From Gnetum montanum (lineage: Eukaryota > Streptophyta > Gnetopsida > Gnetales > Gnetaceae), in NCBI GenBank assembly GCA_015680685.1, contig MNCI01007634.1, positions 577,788 to 641,787 of the forward strand: a stretch of DNA of 64,000 nt, given 5' to 3'. Positions 46,449 to 58,389 of the stretch are shown here, piece by piece; the stretch's first letter is position 1; each line of letters starts with the position of its first letter. The position numbers and the translations under genes were made by a program. The notes under the pieces were generated by a model, which saw only the letters and a program-made list of their open reading frames with translations, was not told where the DNA came from and made no database searches.

Positions 46449-46465
46449 CCAATGATCTGATACCA
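46449..46465 (-). other. Copia primer binding site, initiator tRNA-Met type
   Basis: The minus strand reads TGGTATCAGATCATTGG two bases inside the 5' LTR. TGGTATCAGA is the standard plant copia site. Confidence 0.85.
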
Positions 46466-46467
46466 TA

Positions 46468-47022
46468 TGTTAATTTTTAATGCATCATTAAAATAGAAGA
46501 CGTGTAAATAAGCATATGCTAGTGGAAAAAATTAATAGAAATTTAGAGAACAACTTCAAGGCAAACAACATAATTTTCATGGAAAATTTTCACCAATTAC
46601 TTCAACTACTAGTAAACCTTAGAAATTCAAAGTCTTCAAGACTCAAAAAAATCTTAACTCAAGCTTACACAAGAGGAATAGACCATAACTTGAATATTTC
46701 TTTTGACACCCCTTGATTTGATATTGATGCATACACCCTTCAATTTGTGATGATGTTTTGATGTCTAAGAGCACTTAAGCATCCACTTATATAGTAGGGA
46801 TAATGTCATGATTTGGGTAAAAGCAAAATTATAGAGTTATAGTACATGTTTAATTATGGCCAAATTGGGTGTTAATGGATACACATTCTTTTTATCATAT
46901 TATATACTTTAATTTTTGTTATTTTTAGCTAACATGTTAATAATAAATTTCCAACATGGCAACTGTTACAAAGTGAATGTATCTTATACTTAAAATTAAT
47001 AGCACACCTTACAACCATAACA
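46468..47022 (-). repeat. Copia 5' LTR (555 bp)
   Basis: On the plus strand it starts TGTTAATTTTT and ends CATAACA (TGTTA/TAACA inverted ends). The next five bases are TATTC, whose partner was lost with the truncated 3' LTR. Confidence 0.85.
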
Positions 47023-50000
47023 TATTCCAATAGTTGGTCTAGACATACATGAGAATTTATAATCCAACAATATTTATTTTCATGCATGAGGGCTAGTTAA
47101 GTTAGTATCAACCCCATAGTTATTCTACATTGATGTAGTAACTCATGGAATAACATTGATGTAAATCTTTGTTAATATGACAACTAATGCATTAATGGAA
47201 AAGTTAAACTCATAATTTATGCATTAATGGTTAAGTTAATTGTATTTATTGTTGGTTCTAACAATGCACTTTGCAACATGGGCCCCATCTTCCAACTTGT
47301 TTTAAGTGGTACCAATATGGTGTTCTCTATGGTGAAGGTGTTTTAATCCTTCCTACATATGTTTTATGCAAATCTTAGTTAGGATGCTTGGATGGAGGTT
47401 CCTGGTAATGTTGTGGATGCACTGCTGGAGTGTTGGTGCTTAAGAGGCCTTGTAGGCAAAGGATTGAAGCATTGTTGTATCTTAAAGCCATGTTATGGAT
47501 TTGTAAAATGACTCATGTGGCTATCTTATGTGAAGTGATGTTAGCATAACTTCAAGGATTTGTGCTTAGATGTTGGCATTACTACATGGATTTTGTGAAG
47601 TGATGTATTCTCCATGGTTTGCTCAAGTATGCTAAGTTTGTACTTGGTGATTTAAGGTTATCCAATGATGTAATTTGGATTTTAAATTTTGCATAATAAA
47701 TATATGGAAATTAATTTTTCTCCTCAAGTGATTTTATAAATTTATCTATGGTTAACTTTGGGCTATGACAAATTTGAAAGTTTTCTTTAATGAGCTCAAT
47801 CTCAACATTGTAGTTCATCACAAGTATGTCGTTCTAAATTTTATAATTGGTATAATAATGGTAACTGTTATTCGATCTAAAAGGCTCAAAAGTTATAAGT
47901 TATGGATTCTCTTCAAGATGGAACTTGACTTTGATACCATGTTGAACTATTTACAAAACCTTAAAAAAGGACATTATCCAACAATTATTTCTTTTATGTA
48001 ATAATAATGATAATAACAATAAATAAATTAGTAATTTTATAATAATTAATATGAATGTTATTAGACCCTATTCAATGAAACAATAACAATATGTATAACA
48101 AACTTTGCAATGTTATGTATGAATAACCTCTTTCTTATTATGTAATACCACTGATATTGAATCCAAAGGGATTTTGAAAGTAGTATAGTTTTAGATGATA
48201 AAAAATAAAAATTTTATGTTTATAAGTCTTTAGATATTATCCCCTCCAAGATCTTATTATATACATTTATGCATTTATACCAAAGGCTTACACATTTGAG
48301 TTCATATATCATATATATGAATTTATATGGTTTACTTGTTTAACATAACATGTTCAATCCATCTTATCCATGGACCATTCTTAGTACCTTTATAGATTCA
48401 TAATTACTATATTCTTTGTATATTCTTAAGTGATCTTGTCTTCAACATTTCGTATTATCAAGTCTTCACATGAAAAATCTTTATCTCAATCCCACAAATT
48501 GGATGAAATACTTCACTTTTCCATTTGAGGATTCTCATTTACACCAAGAAACCTCCTTGGTTAGGGCTTTCCACTCTTCCCAGTGAACTTATAAAGAATT
48601 TGGATACTCATATAATTATTTGTGTGTTCTCTTATTTGTCTTTGTTTAGGCCAAAAATTTGCTTCTTATCATCTTCACCTTTTCATAGGTTTTTGATGTC
48701 ATCCATTTTATGACATAGATTAACCTCATTTTATTTGTTCCTTTCATAGACTAGTCTTCCATCATTTGTTTTTCACATAGATTGAGCTATGTATCTTTAC
48801 ATCTTCTTATTTTTTATTCTTTTCTTTTATTTTTTGTTTCACAACATTGATCATGGATTGCAGTCATTCGCTTAACTATCATGCCTTTTCATTAGTTATT
48901 GTTAATGGATTAATTGTGCATACAAGGAATTGCTTCATATCTTGGGTTATTATCTAATAATGTAACATTAGTTTTTAATTACATAGAAATAGGATTTTTA
49001 GGATAAATCCCTAATTCATCCATGAAATCAATCAAGAATAGAAGATGTAGGTGGTGTTCTTGATACAGTGGATTGATTTGCATTCATAATATAGGCATCA
49101 AACTAGAGAAATACATGATATAACAATATTTAATACATAGACAGGAATAGATGATTTTATTTTACATTGCAATATGCTAATTTTTTTTCCCCTCTATCTT
49201 TATAAATCCAAAGTTTGATTCAAATCGAAACATTTGAAGGATGAAATTTCTTTTCCACATGTTAATCAACATTATAGATCTTAAAATAAATATAGTTGTC
49301 ATCTTGCCAAGTGAAGTGAATGAATCAAAATGATTCATCTTCCTTTAAAAGGCTTATATTTTTACTATTTGAAACCTCAATGGAGTAAACATTATCAGCA
49401 AGGTGGCCTATGTATCACATAATCATAAATCTCTATGATGATAACCCAACTAGAGTATATGTTCTAAAATAGGCATTAAAATATTTGTTAAGGGGAGATG
49501 ATGCATTTGTTAAGGGGGATTATACTTTACTATTGAACTCACTTTCTAGGACTTTATGATGAATGACCTACCTATTTTCTTTCAAGAGTTTGAAATGTAA
49601 ATTCTTGAAAATATTTACCTAGAGGTTCAATGCTTCATCCCACCAAGGAAAGGTCCTATGAGGGTTGGTGGAAATATTTTCCTAGATGCTTAAATAAAAA
49701 ATGCAAGAGAAATTTTAAACATAGGATACCTCTACTTATTCAAAATACATTCATATGATAAAAGGTATTTACAAAAAATCATGTTAACCAATTAAAACTA
49801 AGTAAAAAATAAAAAGGTACTTAGGTGGAATGTTAGTATTTTATATTCATAGTTATTAATAATACTGCTATATACTTATAGTTTTATGAAGGTTGACTTT
49901 CTCAATAGTTTGACATGTCAAACTTATAGTATTAATCATACTAATTAATCATATCAAAAAACTTGGTTTATATATTTCTATAAACCTAAGATTCTTCACA

Positions 50001-52200
50001 ATACAAATGCTAAGAAGTTGTTAATTATGAATGAATAAAGATTGAAGAAGATAACATTGGTAGAGATTATTGATGATTAATGTTTGAGAAGTTTCTAGAC
50101 ATAAGTCCACTGAGAATGACTACTATAGATAATGATGAAAGGGTAAGAGGAATTTGGAAAGAAAATTTTTTAAGTAGTTGTGCATGATCAACGTTGATAA
50201 CATAAAGATGCCATTAATGTAACAAATCATATTTTTGAGATGTTTAGATTAGCATTCATACCTTATGATTTTATACTTCTTGATGGTTTGGATGTTTGTA
50301 CTATGACTTATAGTTATGCTTATTAAATAGTTTGGACTTTTAGCATTATGTTTTATGATTTTGTATATTTAATTGTATACATTATTAATTATATTTTTAG
50401 ATGGTATACACTAGCATAATGAATGAGTTTGACAGGAGTTTTCATAGAGGCTATGGTATGGACATGTGATGCCATGATCAAGTTTTGTGAACATGACATG
50501 TTTATTAATGAAATTAATTATTGGTATATGTTGGTTTTGATTAAAGTATTTTTTGGTATAGTTTTGTTGGATTTTGAAAAGCCTACATGAATTATGAGAG
50601 GTTTAGTAGTAGTTTTCTTTATTTGTAATTTCAATTTTAGAAATATGGTTTGGCTTGCTACATTTATGATTTTGGTGGTTTTCCATTAAAAACCCAACAT
50701 TCTATTCTTTCGAGCATTTTGATATCCATTTTCTTGGACATAGAAGCACTATCAAATTAGAGAATTGTGGTGATATTGTGAAGCTTTGTAGGTTCATGTG
50801 TGTGGAGTGTGTGAGTGCATGGGTGTGATTATGCATTCATCTTATGGATTTATGCTTCTTATTTTTTGGGTGAGTTATCTTGGCATTCTCTCATAATTAT
50901 TTCTATTCTTAGGTTTTATGCATTATCAATGTGATTGTATTTTGTTAGAATTTTCTTTATAGAATATCACATATTCAAGGTTGCATCAAGGGATTCATGA
51001 TTGTCTTGTCTCCATCCTTGAATTTATTTTTTCAAGTTGAACAATTTTGAGTAGGTTTAGTGCTTTTTATTGAATAACTTTGATGTCATAATCCATCTTC
51101 TGATAGATTGTAGTTCCAAGGATTAATACCAATTTTTAAATTCTTTGATGAGTCTCCTAGGGAAGAGTTTGAGCTTTTACCAATAATTCTAAATATTTTG
51201 CAAGACATATGCATCATGAAAGGCCAGTAGGTGTTGTTGAGAATCAACATTATAGCTTATTTCCAACTTAGGAATATTATTCATATATAGCCATTTGATT
51301 TGGTTGTTCCTATAATTTTTGGTTGGAATATATAATATCTTCTAAATGTTGATCATACTCTTACTAGTAAGTAATGGTTCATCATATGCATCTTTTTCCT
51401 CATGGTTCCTTTCATGATCATGTTGTTATGATACAGATCATCGCAATATGAGATTCATCATAGTCTAATATGAAATTAAGCCAAATAATATTGTGGCCAT
51501 AAAATGGTTTGGGAAAATAATTTTTTTAATTAATTTCATTTACATTAAAATAATACTTACAAGTTGTTGGATAAATCCAACAAATTGAGACAAGCATATT
51601 TGCCAAACACTAGTAGATAAAAAGCCAAAAAATAGCATGCATGGAATAGTTAATGAAACATGAACAAGTATAGGATGTGTACATAAGATGAAAAAAAAAA
51701 TTAGAAAATACATGTGAAAAGAAGTAAAAGTAATTAAAATAGATATATATTAAAAATAGATCTAATTTGCTAAAGATTAATGTAAATGGAAAGCATTTAA
51801 AATAGATCTAGAAGTGTTGAAAATCGAAAACCTAATATAGATAGATTAAGATTATAAAATAGAAGTAATTAAGAACCTATTATAGGTATCCTAGAAAGTG
51901 AATCAGGGATTAGAGACATCTAACAAGAAGTTTTGTTACCTCATTCTTTCTCTATAATGAAATTTTCTAATGCAACTCTAATAAGGACATTGCAGATTCT
52001 AGTGTTGACAAAGAAAAGGATTGGATTAGATTAGTATGCTAACTTGATTTTGAAATGATTATCCATGTGTTAAGAGGGAAAAACAAGGAAGATACAAATG
52101 CATTGATAAGGGAGAAAAAGAAATGAACTAAAGAAGGTAGAGTCTTTAGAAAGTTTTCATAAATAACCAATAAGCAAAAATCCAGCTATGCTAAAAAATG
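47023..52200. other. Long AT-rich stretch without recognised coding features
   Basis: No frame over 78 codons with a recognisable domain. A copy of the dispersed hairpin repeat lies at 49639-49671. On the minus strand a TATA-like CTATAAATAGGAGG (about 52244-52231) could mark an unrecognised LTR promoter. Much of this is probably very old repeat DNA. Confidence 0.4.
49639..49671. repeat. Dispersed hairpin-like repeat, copy 2
   Basis: Same CCACCAA and TTGGTGG arms and TCAATGC flank as 16653-16685. The central palindrome is not kept here. Confidence 0.55.
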
Positions 52201-52804
52201 CCAACCCCTTTCTCTTTGGAGGAATCCTCCTATTTATAGGTAAAAATGCCTTGTACATCATGAAGAAATGATGCATTGGGACCTATAGAATATTTTAGAG
52301 GGTTATAGATAAGAGAAGTCATTTGTATATGATTACTATGAAAAATGACATTGGATGTCAAAAGTAAGATTTGATGCAGGATGTGAAAGAACTAGATAAC
52401 ATTGAGCATCAAAAAGTTAATTTACCAAAGAATATCACAAGTTAAGATTGACATAGGACTTAATGCTAGATGTTAAAACTGGAAGCTGTGGAAGAGGGAA
52501 AAAATGATGCTAAAAACAATATGACACCACTTTTTGGTAAGAGTTGAATATTAAAACTAGAAACTACGTTTCAAATAATGCATGACATCGAATTTGGGTT
52601 GCTAAAATGGTTTTAAGTTGAGAAATAATAGAGTGTACCTAGAACTCTTACTTATGTAGAAAAAAGTGAAAGTGTGTACAACATCATCCCTTCTTGATGG
52701 ATGTTGGTGAAAGATTTAAGGAGCATCATTCAATAAAAGTCACAAGTTGGATACTTGCAAGAGGTTTTAATGAAGTAAGATAAATTTGGAACATCACGGA
52801 TAGA

Positions 52805-53440
52805 TCTATGATAAAGTGCTACACAATAGAAGTGGGGCATGGCTAGATCCTAGAAAGCATACATGAAAATATAAATAAAACACTTTCTAACCCATTCAAT
52901 TATCTCAATCATACTCTCATTAGAGTAAAGTAGAGATACTTAATTTGCATTACCAAGGTAGAATATGAAAAGAGAAAGAGAAAGGGATAAAGAAAGAAAG
53001 GAAGATAGCAGAAAGTAAAAAGAGAAAGCAATAAAATTAGGGAAAAGTATATTAAAAACATTCCCAATACACCAATGGTGGGATGTTGTGTCATAGAAGT
53101 GGAACATGACTAGATCCCTAAAGTTAACCTCTTCCTTACCTTACTCATATGCAAGTTTCACACTTCTTGCATTATTCTACACTTAACAGTTCGTCACTAC
53201 ATTGAGGCAAAGATACTCATTCCATCTCACTAATGTTGAATATAGAGAGGAATGGAAATAGGTGAGGAGAGGGGATGAGAAAAAAATGTAAGAAGTATGG
53301 TACAAGAAAGGAAAAATTATAGTATTCAAAAACAAAGAGCAAAAAAGTAGGAAAAGAAAAGAGGATATCATTCATAAACCTATCATGAGTATAGTGCTAT
53401 GTTACAAAAGTGGGACATGGCTAAATATTACACATTGTAT
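52805..53440. repeat. Three diverged repeats of about 270-310 bp
   Basis: A phrase like ATAGAAGTGGGGCATGGCTA recurs near 52829, 53091 and 53404. It is followed in the first two by a shared order (ACTAGATCC or GCTAGATCC, a TACT-rich block, GAATAT then an AG-rich tract). They are strongly diverged. A (TA)n run at 53451-53466 ends the block. Confidence 0.6.
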
Positions 53441-53505
53441 GGCTAAAAAGGATATATATATATATTGTCGAGGTAAGCCCTTCCTATCCAATTTAATAAT
53501 ACATT

Positions 53506-54359
53506 TGATGAGTGGCAAGGTACCCCTATACTCAACCATAAAAATACGAGCGTGTACGCATGATCTGGTCGAACTCTACAAATAGACTAGTTGTGGTATC
53601 TAGATAGTTACATGTTGATTGTAGTTCACTGTCTTCCCACCTAGACTACTATTTGCTTTGTCACGTATGGTTTAGTCTAGAGTGAGGTGAATGATGGTAT
53701 CCTAAACTAATACTACTCTTAGAGACGATGGGGAAGAATCTTAATTAAGCTAATGGATAATAGAGAATGAAATCTATGCTAACCCTAAGTGCAATGAAGA
53801 TCTGTCTTTAATCATCCGTATGCATCTTGGACCTCGTGTACTACTTTTGGGATTACCAAGCACATATTACTTGAGCACTCCTAGATATGCTATTGGGTTA
53901 CCAAGTAGTTACACTTAAATGATTATGATTAAGTTGTACTCATTCCACGTTAATCAATAAGAAGTGTAAATGAAAATAAAGAAAATATGAACTAAAAAGA
54001 CATTGATAAATCATTAACAATTAAAGTAATTAAAAGCTAAGTGAATGCTGCAATGATGGTGTAATCTTGACCTTTATTACCAATCATGTGCATGTCCAAG
54101 TATGTCACACTTGAACAAAGGTTCTATAAAATTACATTCATCACACTACGGGCATGCACTGGGGAAAGAACTAAAACTAACTGAAAACTGACAAAAATAC
54201 TTACCAACTACTCCTCTCTTCCTATTTGTCCGAATGTTGTATTTATAGGCCTACATAGGAATCACAATATCGTGTATTTGATATTGTTATCCAGGCTACG
54301 ATATCGCATGCCCAATATCGAGGATCTAATATTGGGGCCTAGCAAACCATGATTCATCA
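53506..54359 (-). repeat. Family A 3' LTR (minus-strand element)
   Basis: 854 bp. It differs from its partner by roughly 8-10 percent by eye. The palindrome array is almost erased (CGATATCGCAT and CAATATCG remnants at about 54299-54320). The TATA box on minus is at 54247-54240. Confidence 0.92.
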
Positions 54360-54368
54360 TACCCCCAT
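54360..54368 (-). other. Polypurine tract, minus-strand family A element
   Basis: The minus strand reads ATGGGGGTA just before the 3' LTR, identical to the tract at 32854-32862. Confidence 0.75.
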
Positions 54369-54518
54369 GATTGAATAACAACTTGTCCTCAAGTCAAAAA
54401 AAATGAGAACAAGTTCAATTGATTATACAGTGGATAGGTATGAGATTATTGACTAATAGGAATTACTCATGCCGTAGTGTGGGATTGAACAAAACAAAAT
54501 TGGGACACAGACACAAAA

Positions 54519-55160
54519 TTACAAAAGGCAAAATTTCTTGGAACTCATGTGGTTCCTAGTGGTGGTGGCTCCTCCATGGGCTTTATCCTCCTTACTGTAT
54601 GCCCTTTTTAACCATATCTTGCATGCATTCACATTAGAGTGAGTGGATAGGTGAGCAACCTTGGGCCCTATATTTGGAAGACTCAACATTTCCGAAATGG
54701 CCTTAGTAGAGAAATCAATAGAAATCCCACCAATATCAATGGTGGTGCCTTCTTCCTTGTCATGCCAAAATTGGTACATCTCCCCCAAGTACCAATCATC
54801 ACTCCTAGAGAGAATAGGCCACAATGGAGACCCTTTAAGTTGGTCTCTAGCTACATCAGGGGAAAATTCAGTAAAAGGTCCAAAATTGAGTTCCACAATC
54901 ACAATTTCTACTATGGACCTTTCACGAATTTCCTGAACACATTCAGGAGACAACGTGAGATGTTTTCCCTGTTCAGGTGCCCTACCATCTCCACCTTCAG
55001 CATGCCTTGATTGCATAGTAATAGGAGGTTCTTAACAAATGCTGAATGATTGTGCCTCCTACTCTACATGTTCTTTGAGAGGTACTTGACCTCTACCTCT
55101 CCTTGGCCATTTGGATGCACCCTGAGAGGTTCCTCCTTCTTGTCCTCTTTTAGGGGCCAT
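54519..55160 (-). pseudogene. Extra ORF of the non-autonomous element (plant-transposon-protein-like)
   Basis: The minus frame starts with ATG at 55160 (MAPKRGQEGGTSQG), a basic N-terminus. It has stops at codons 34 (TAG) and 43 (TAA) and is then open for 165 codons to 54519. WYLGEMYQFW, IDIGGISIDFSTKAISEML and SLPNIGP resemble the region in plant mobile-element ORFs labelled 'putative plant transposon protein' (V-x-G-x-x-V-x-F-S...I-x-x-x-L-G-L-P). The function is unknown. The start is chosen because a splice-acceptor-like TGATTGCAG ends immediately before the ATG. It shares the strand of gag and sits where Athila-like elements carry a third ORF. Confidence 0.65.
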
Positions 55161-55667
55161 CTGCAATCACACGGGATTGATTATCAGTAAGACTATTTAC
55201 AAAATTAGATTACTACCTTAATAATTACCCTTAATAGATTCATTTCTTGCTTAGTGTGATTCAGAGTTAGAGATTTTCATGAAAATCCCCCTAAAATTTC
55301 TGATATTGGGCCAAATTTTGATTAGGTGACTCCAAAAAATAATTTTCATGGTCTTAGTGAAGAAATAAAATTAATTTGGCAAATTTTTTTAGCATTTTTA
55401 AGATCACTTACCCTTGATAATATCCTTTGAGAAATGATGAATTTAAAAAAAAACTATGTGTAACTTGAAGCATACCCTTCCCCCATGACTAAGTTAAATA
55501 TTCTAGGTTTAAGCAAGTTCGATTGGAATAAGAATCAGAGTGGTAATTAGCAAGTGATTGATATTTGAATGATAGGTGCACAAGCTAGAAAATTCGTGGA
55601 AGAAAATTTCAACAACTCCCCTCTCATGAATAGTGAAAAATGATGTTGACGTGCATGGGAGGGTTCA

Positions 55668-55775
55668 TATATATAGTTTTTATAGACATGATATCGTGTA
55701 CCTACTAACGTGGACCCGATATCGCGTCAGACCTGATACTAGGTACCCTATATTACGTCCCTTCTGAAATAGGGT
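55668..55775 (-). promoter_or_regulatory. Candidate internal promoter upstream of the extra ORF
   Basis: On the minus strand GCGATATCGGG, then ACGATATCATG, are followed at once by TCTATAAAAAC (TATA at about 55684-55676). This is the palindrome-plus-TATA layout of the family A LTR. It lies about 515 bases upstream of the ORF start at 55160. A leftover LTR fragment is the alternative explanation. Confidence 0.45.
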
Positions 55776-55779
55776 ACTT

Positions 55780-57600
55780 GTCAAAATTGATACATTTTCA
55801 AATTTCCAAGGCCAAAAATGAAGGATTTAAGGTTTATTTGAAAGATCTAGGGTAATGTTGAAGAGACCTGAAGGCACCAAAAGTGTAATGAAGTGGAATT
55901 TTACAATGAAGTTCATGAATAGGATGAGGAAAAAGGGCATGTAGTGGTGCATAGGAACGTTTGAATTAAAATGATGATAAAGGAAAGGATAACTTTAGCA
56001 ATGTAGTACTCAAAAGGTATAAGATGATGTGATGATGATGTGCAATGAGTGCAAATTACAAAATTTACGCAAGTGGTTCCTCCCCAAAGTAGGTTCCTAC
56101 CTATTGTGCCCTTACGTAACCACATCTAAAAATTTCTGTAGGCACTAAAAGGGTTAAATGCAATTCACACTAGTTTGACAAAACACACACATGTAGATAC
56201 CATTGTGATGAGGTATGAATTCTATGTTACACAAGACACAAGTCAAAAATACGTGAAGAGCGAGATGAGACGAATCATAGAAGGGATTGTAGGGATTGAA
56301 ACATGATGTAACTGACCTTGGGCATAATGAATCCTAAGTGTAGGGCATGATTAATGTGTCATTAGCCCATTGCTCCAAGATCAAGACCAAGTCCATGCCT
56401 CTGATCAATGACATCACATTGTTTCATCCAATGATGGACAACCATAAGAGCACCATAATAGCAAGGCGTATGATCACTTGGCATTTTGTCCAAGGGAGGA
56501 GTGATTTGGAATTTTTTTGCAGCACATTCTTCTTTCATATTTTCTTTGATGTTTTCTTTTCTTTTCTTCTTTTCTTCTTCTAGCTGATTTGGCACTTTGT
56601 CCTTTCCAACAGTGAATTGGAGAAGTTGCCAACCTTCAGGCATGGGTGCATGTCTTTCCAGTTGGATTCCTAGAACAACATTGAGTTTCTGTATTGAGTG
56701 CCTTTATTACTCTTACTCGCATTTTTTGTTAGATCTACAAGGACCTTAGTATGACCAGGCTACATGATAACACCTACAAATGTCACCAAAGAGAATCCAC
56801 AAGCCCCCTTGATGTCACACCTAGGCCATTCCTTCTTAGTCCAGCATTTTCACCTCTGGGCATAATGAGCATAAAATTACTTTAAGTTTTAATGATGCCA
56901 AGAATATCATTATGCCCAGAGTAGAACCTCTTATTAATAGAATGGGTGGGTGGAGGTTGTGGGCTCATTGTCCAAATAAGTAATCACCCGAGACTTGATA
57001 GCATAGAACAACACCTCAACTAACAAGTCACATGAGGATTTTATTCACCAATGAGATTACCCTCAAAAAGATAAAACAAAAAATTGGAAATGAAAAACTA
57101 GAAAATAAAAAATTGTAAAATCAAAGAAAAGGAAAAACTTTTGAGCATGACTAGAATTAATAAATGGAAAATGTGGATCCATGCATGTGACAAATATTGG
57201 AGTTTGGTCATATCCAAACCATTGGGTGTCTTTTGATGTGGTGACCAGAATGTGTCCAACTTGGGGTTCACACACTTAATTAAAGTTGGCATAGTGGGGA
57301 AAATTATAAGATGTGATCATGTGATAAGGCGTTGACCCACTATGGCACCCGTGACCATAAGATGGTATGCAAGGATCAATATGTCTCCCTACATGGTTAT
57401 ATTCATTGGGACACATGGTTTTTGAAGTGTTGATTTGTGGCCCTGATAAGGTAACAAGAGGCGTTGAGTTCAAGGAAGAAGATGCATCATAGCGTTGGAC
57501 TTGTGTTGAGTTGGTGGATGTAGTGGTTTCAGAACCGTGCTATCTCTTCTATGGTCATGCCTAAAGAAAGTACACTTTCAACATTGTGGAGGACCTCCAT
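55780..57600 (-). other. Middle of the non-autonomous element, no recognised domain
   Basis: Short minus frames (56643-56362, 56125-55913, 57275-57063) show no retroelement enzyme motif. A perfect 15-base inverted repeat (56854-56868 and 56907-56921) lies here. The word GGGCATAATGA, part of that repeat, also occurs at 56320. Confidence 0.5.
56854..56921. repeat. Perfect 15-base inverted repeat, 38-base loop
   Basis: CTCTGGGCATAATGA at 56854-56868 and its complement TCATTATGCCCAGAG at 56907-56921. It could fold as a hairpin in element RNA or be the ends of a tiny inserted element. No target duplication seen. Confidence 0.8.
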
Positions 57601-57639
57601 TGCTATTGATAGTAGCAGCACAAGTAACATTTGTGGGTT

Positions 57640-58210
57640 TTTGCTATGGTGCAAAAACTTCTGGCACAATTGGTGGCGATGTAGAAGGAGGTGAATGTTG
57701 AGAATATTGAGGGAAAGGAGAATTGCAAGTAACATGAGGTGGTGATCTTGTTGGAGAGGACATGGGTTGATAGTACTCAAGAGAATGATAACGATGTGGT
57801 GAAATAGAGGATGTTAACAAAAGTGGGGAAATAGGATGTTGAACATAATAAGTGCTTGGGTTTGGATGGTATGAAGGGTGTGACCAGTTTGATGGTGGCC
57901 TCCCCCACGACTGGGGTTTTTGCCACTGTGGTTGAACATGGTATTTTTGTATGAAATCTGGATGTAACGTTCCTCCCCAACGATCTTGTAAATGTGGCAA
58001 GATTCAGCATTGGCCTTTGGGGTGATCATATAGGCAAACATCACATTGATACATATGATTTGTAGTTGAGCTCCTATCCTTATTTCCTTTAACCCTTCTT
58101 TCTGATTGTTGAGTGGTGTTTGATCTTGTTTCTCGATTTGGCATGGTTTCACCTCTAATAATGTTGGCATATTCTTTGCATTTTTCATGTACCCATTCGA
58201 TCATCTTATT
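57640..58210 (-). pseudogene. Family A gag C-terminal part: knuckle-like motif and Pro/Tyr-rich region
   Basis: The minus frame gives MYQCDVCLYDHPKGQC (near 58065-58010), a C-x2-C-x3-H-x4-C arrangement close to the zinc motifs of Athila/Tat gag. After a stop a long Pro-, Ser-, His- and Tyr-rich stretch follows (SHPSYHPNPSTYYVQHP). Family knowledge says the knuckle packages RNA. The stop at 58003 and frameshifts make it non-functional as it stands. Confidence 0.65.
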
Positions 58211-58389
58211 GATCTTTGCCTTAATTTCATCTAGCGATTACAGTATTGGAAAAGATGGAGATTCCACCTCCTTGGGGTGAGTTGATTTTTCCTCTTCATG
58301 ATCATGGACCTTTACTATTTTGAGATGTTGGTCTTGTTGAGATCTTTCAACATTCTCCCATTTAGCTATTTCTCCTTCTTCTCTTGCAA

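Larger units (their letters stand above)
44370..46467 (-). pseudogene. Copia gag, internally duplicated and interrupted by a solo LTR
   Basis: The minus frame 45266-44853 (SENNIIESHITTFNTIVRQL, QDEKTTRGLWDIVGKIY) has the wording of copia gag (UBN2-like: V...H...F...V..L). About 400 bp of it is repeated in tandem (44581-44979, and 44980-45314 continuing at 46179). The second copy is split by the LTR at 45315-46173. A degenerate region around 44370-44560 follows on the 3' side, without a clear zinc knuckle. Confidence 0.7.
34184..47022 (-). mobile_element. Ty1/copia element, truncated at its 3' LTR and interrupted twice
   Basis: Minus strand. The 5' LTR is at 46468-47022 (TGTTA...TAACA) and the 3' LTR at 34184-34592, lacking its outer 110-120 bases. 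Gag, pre-integrase, integrase and RT-RNase H lie between in copia order. A chromovirus (36493-43141) and a solo LTR (45315-46173) are inserted, each with its own target duplication. Without these the remnant is about 5.3 kb. All frames are broken, and this is the oldest layer of the nest. Confidence 0.9.

Noticed and set aside
54651-55010. 119-codon plus frame
   Set aside because: Antisense shadow of the extra ORF of the minus-strand element.
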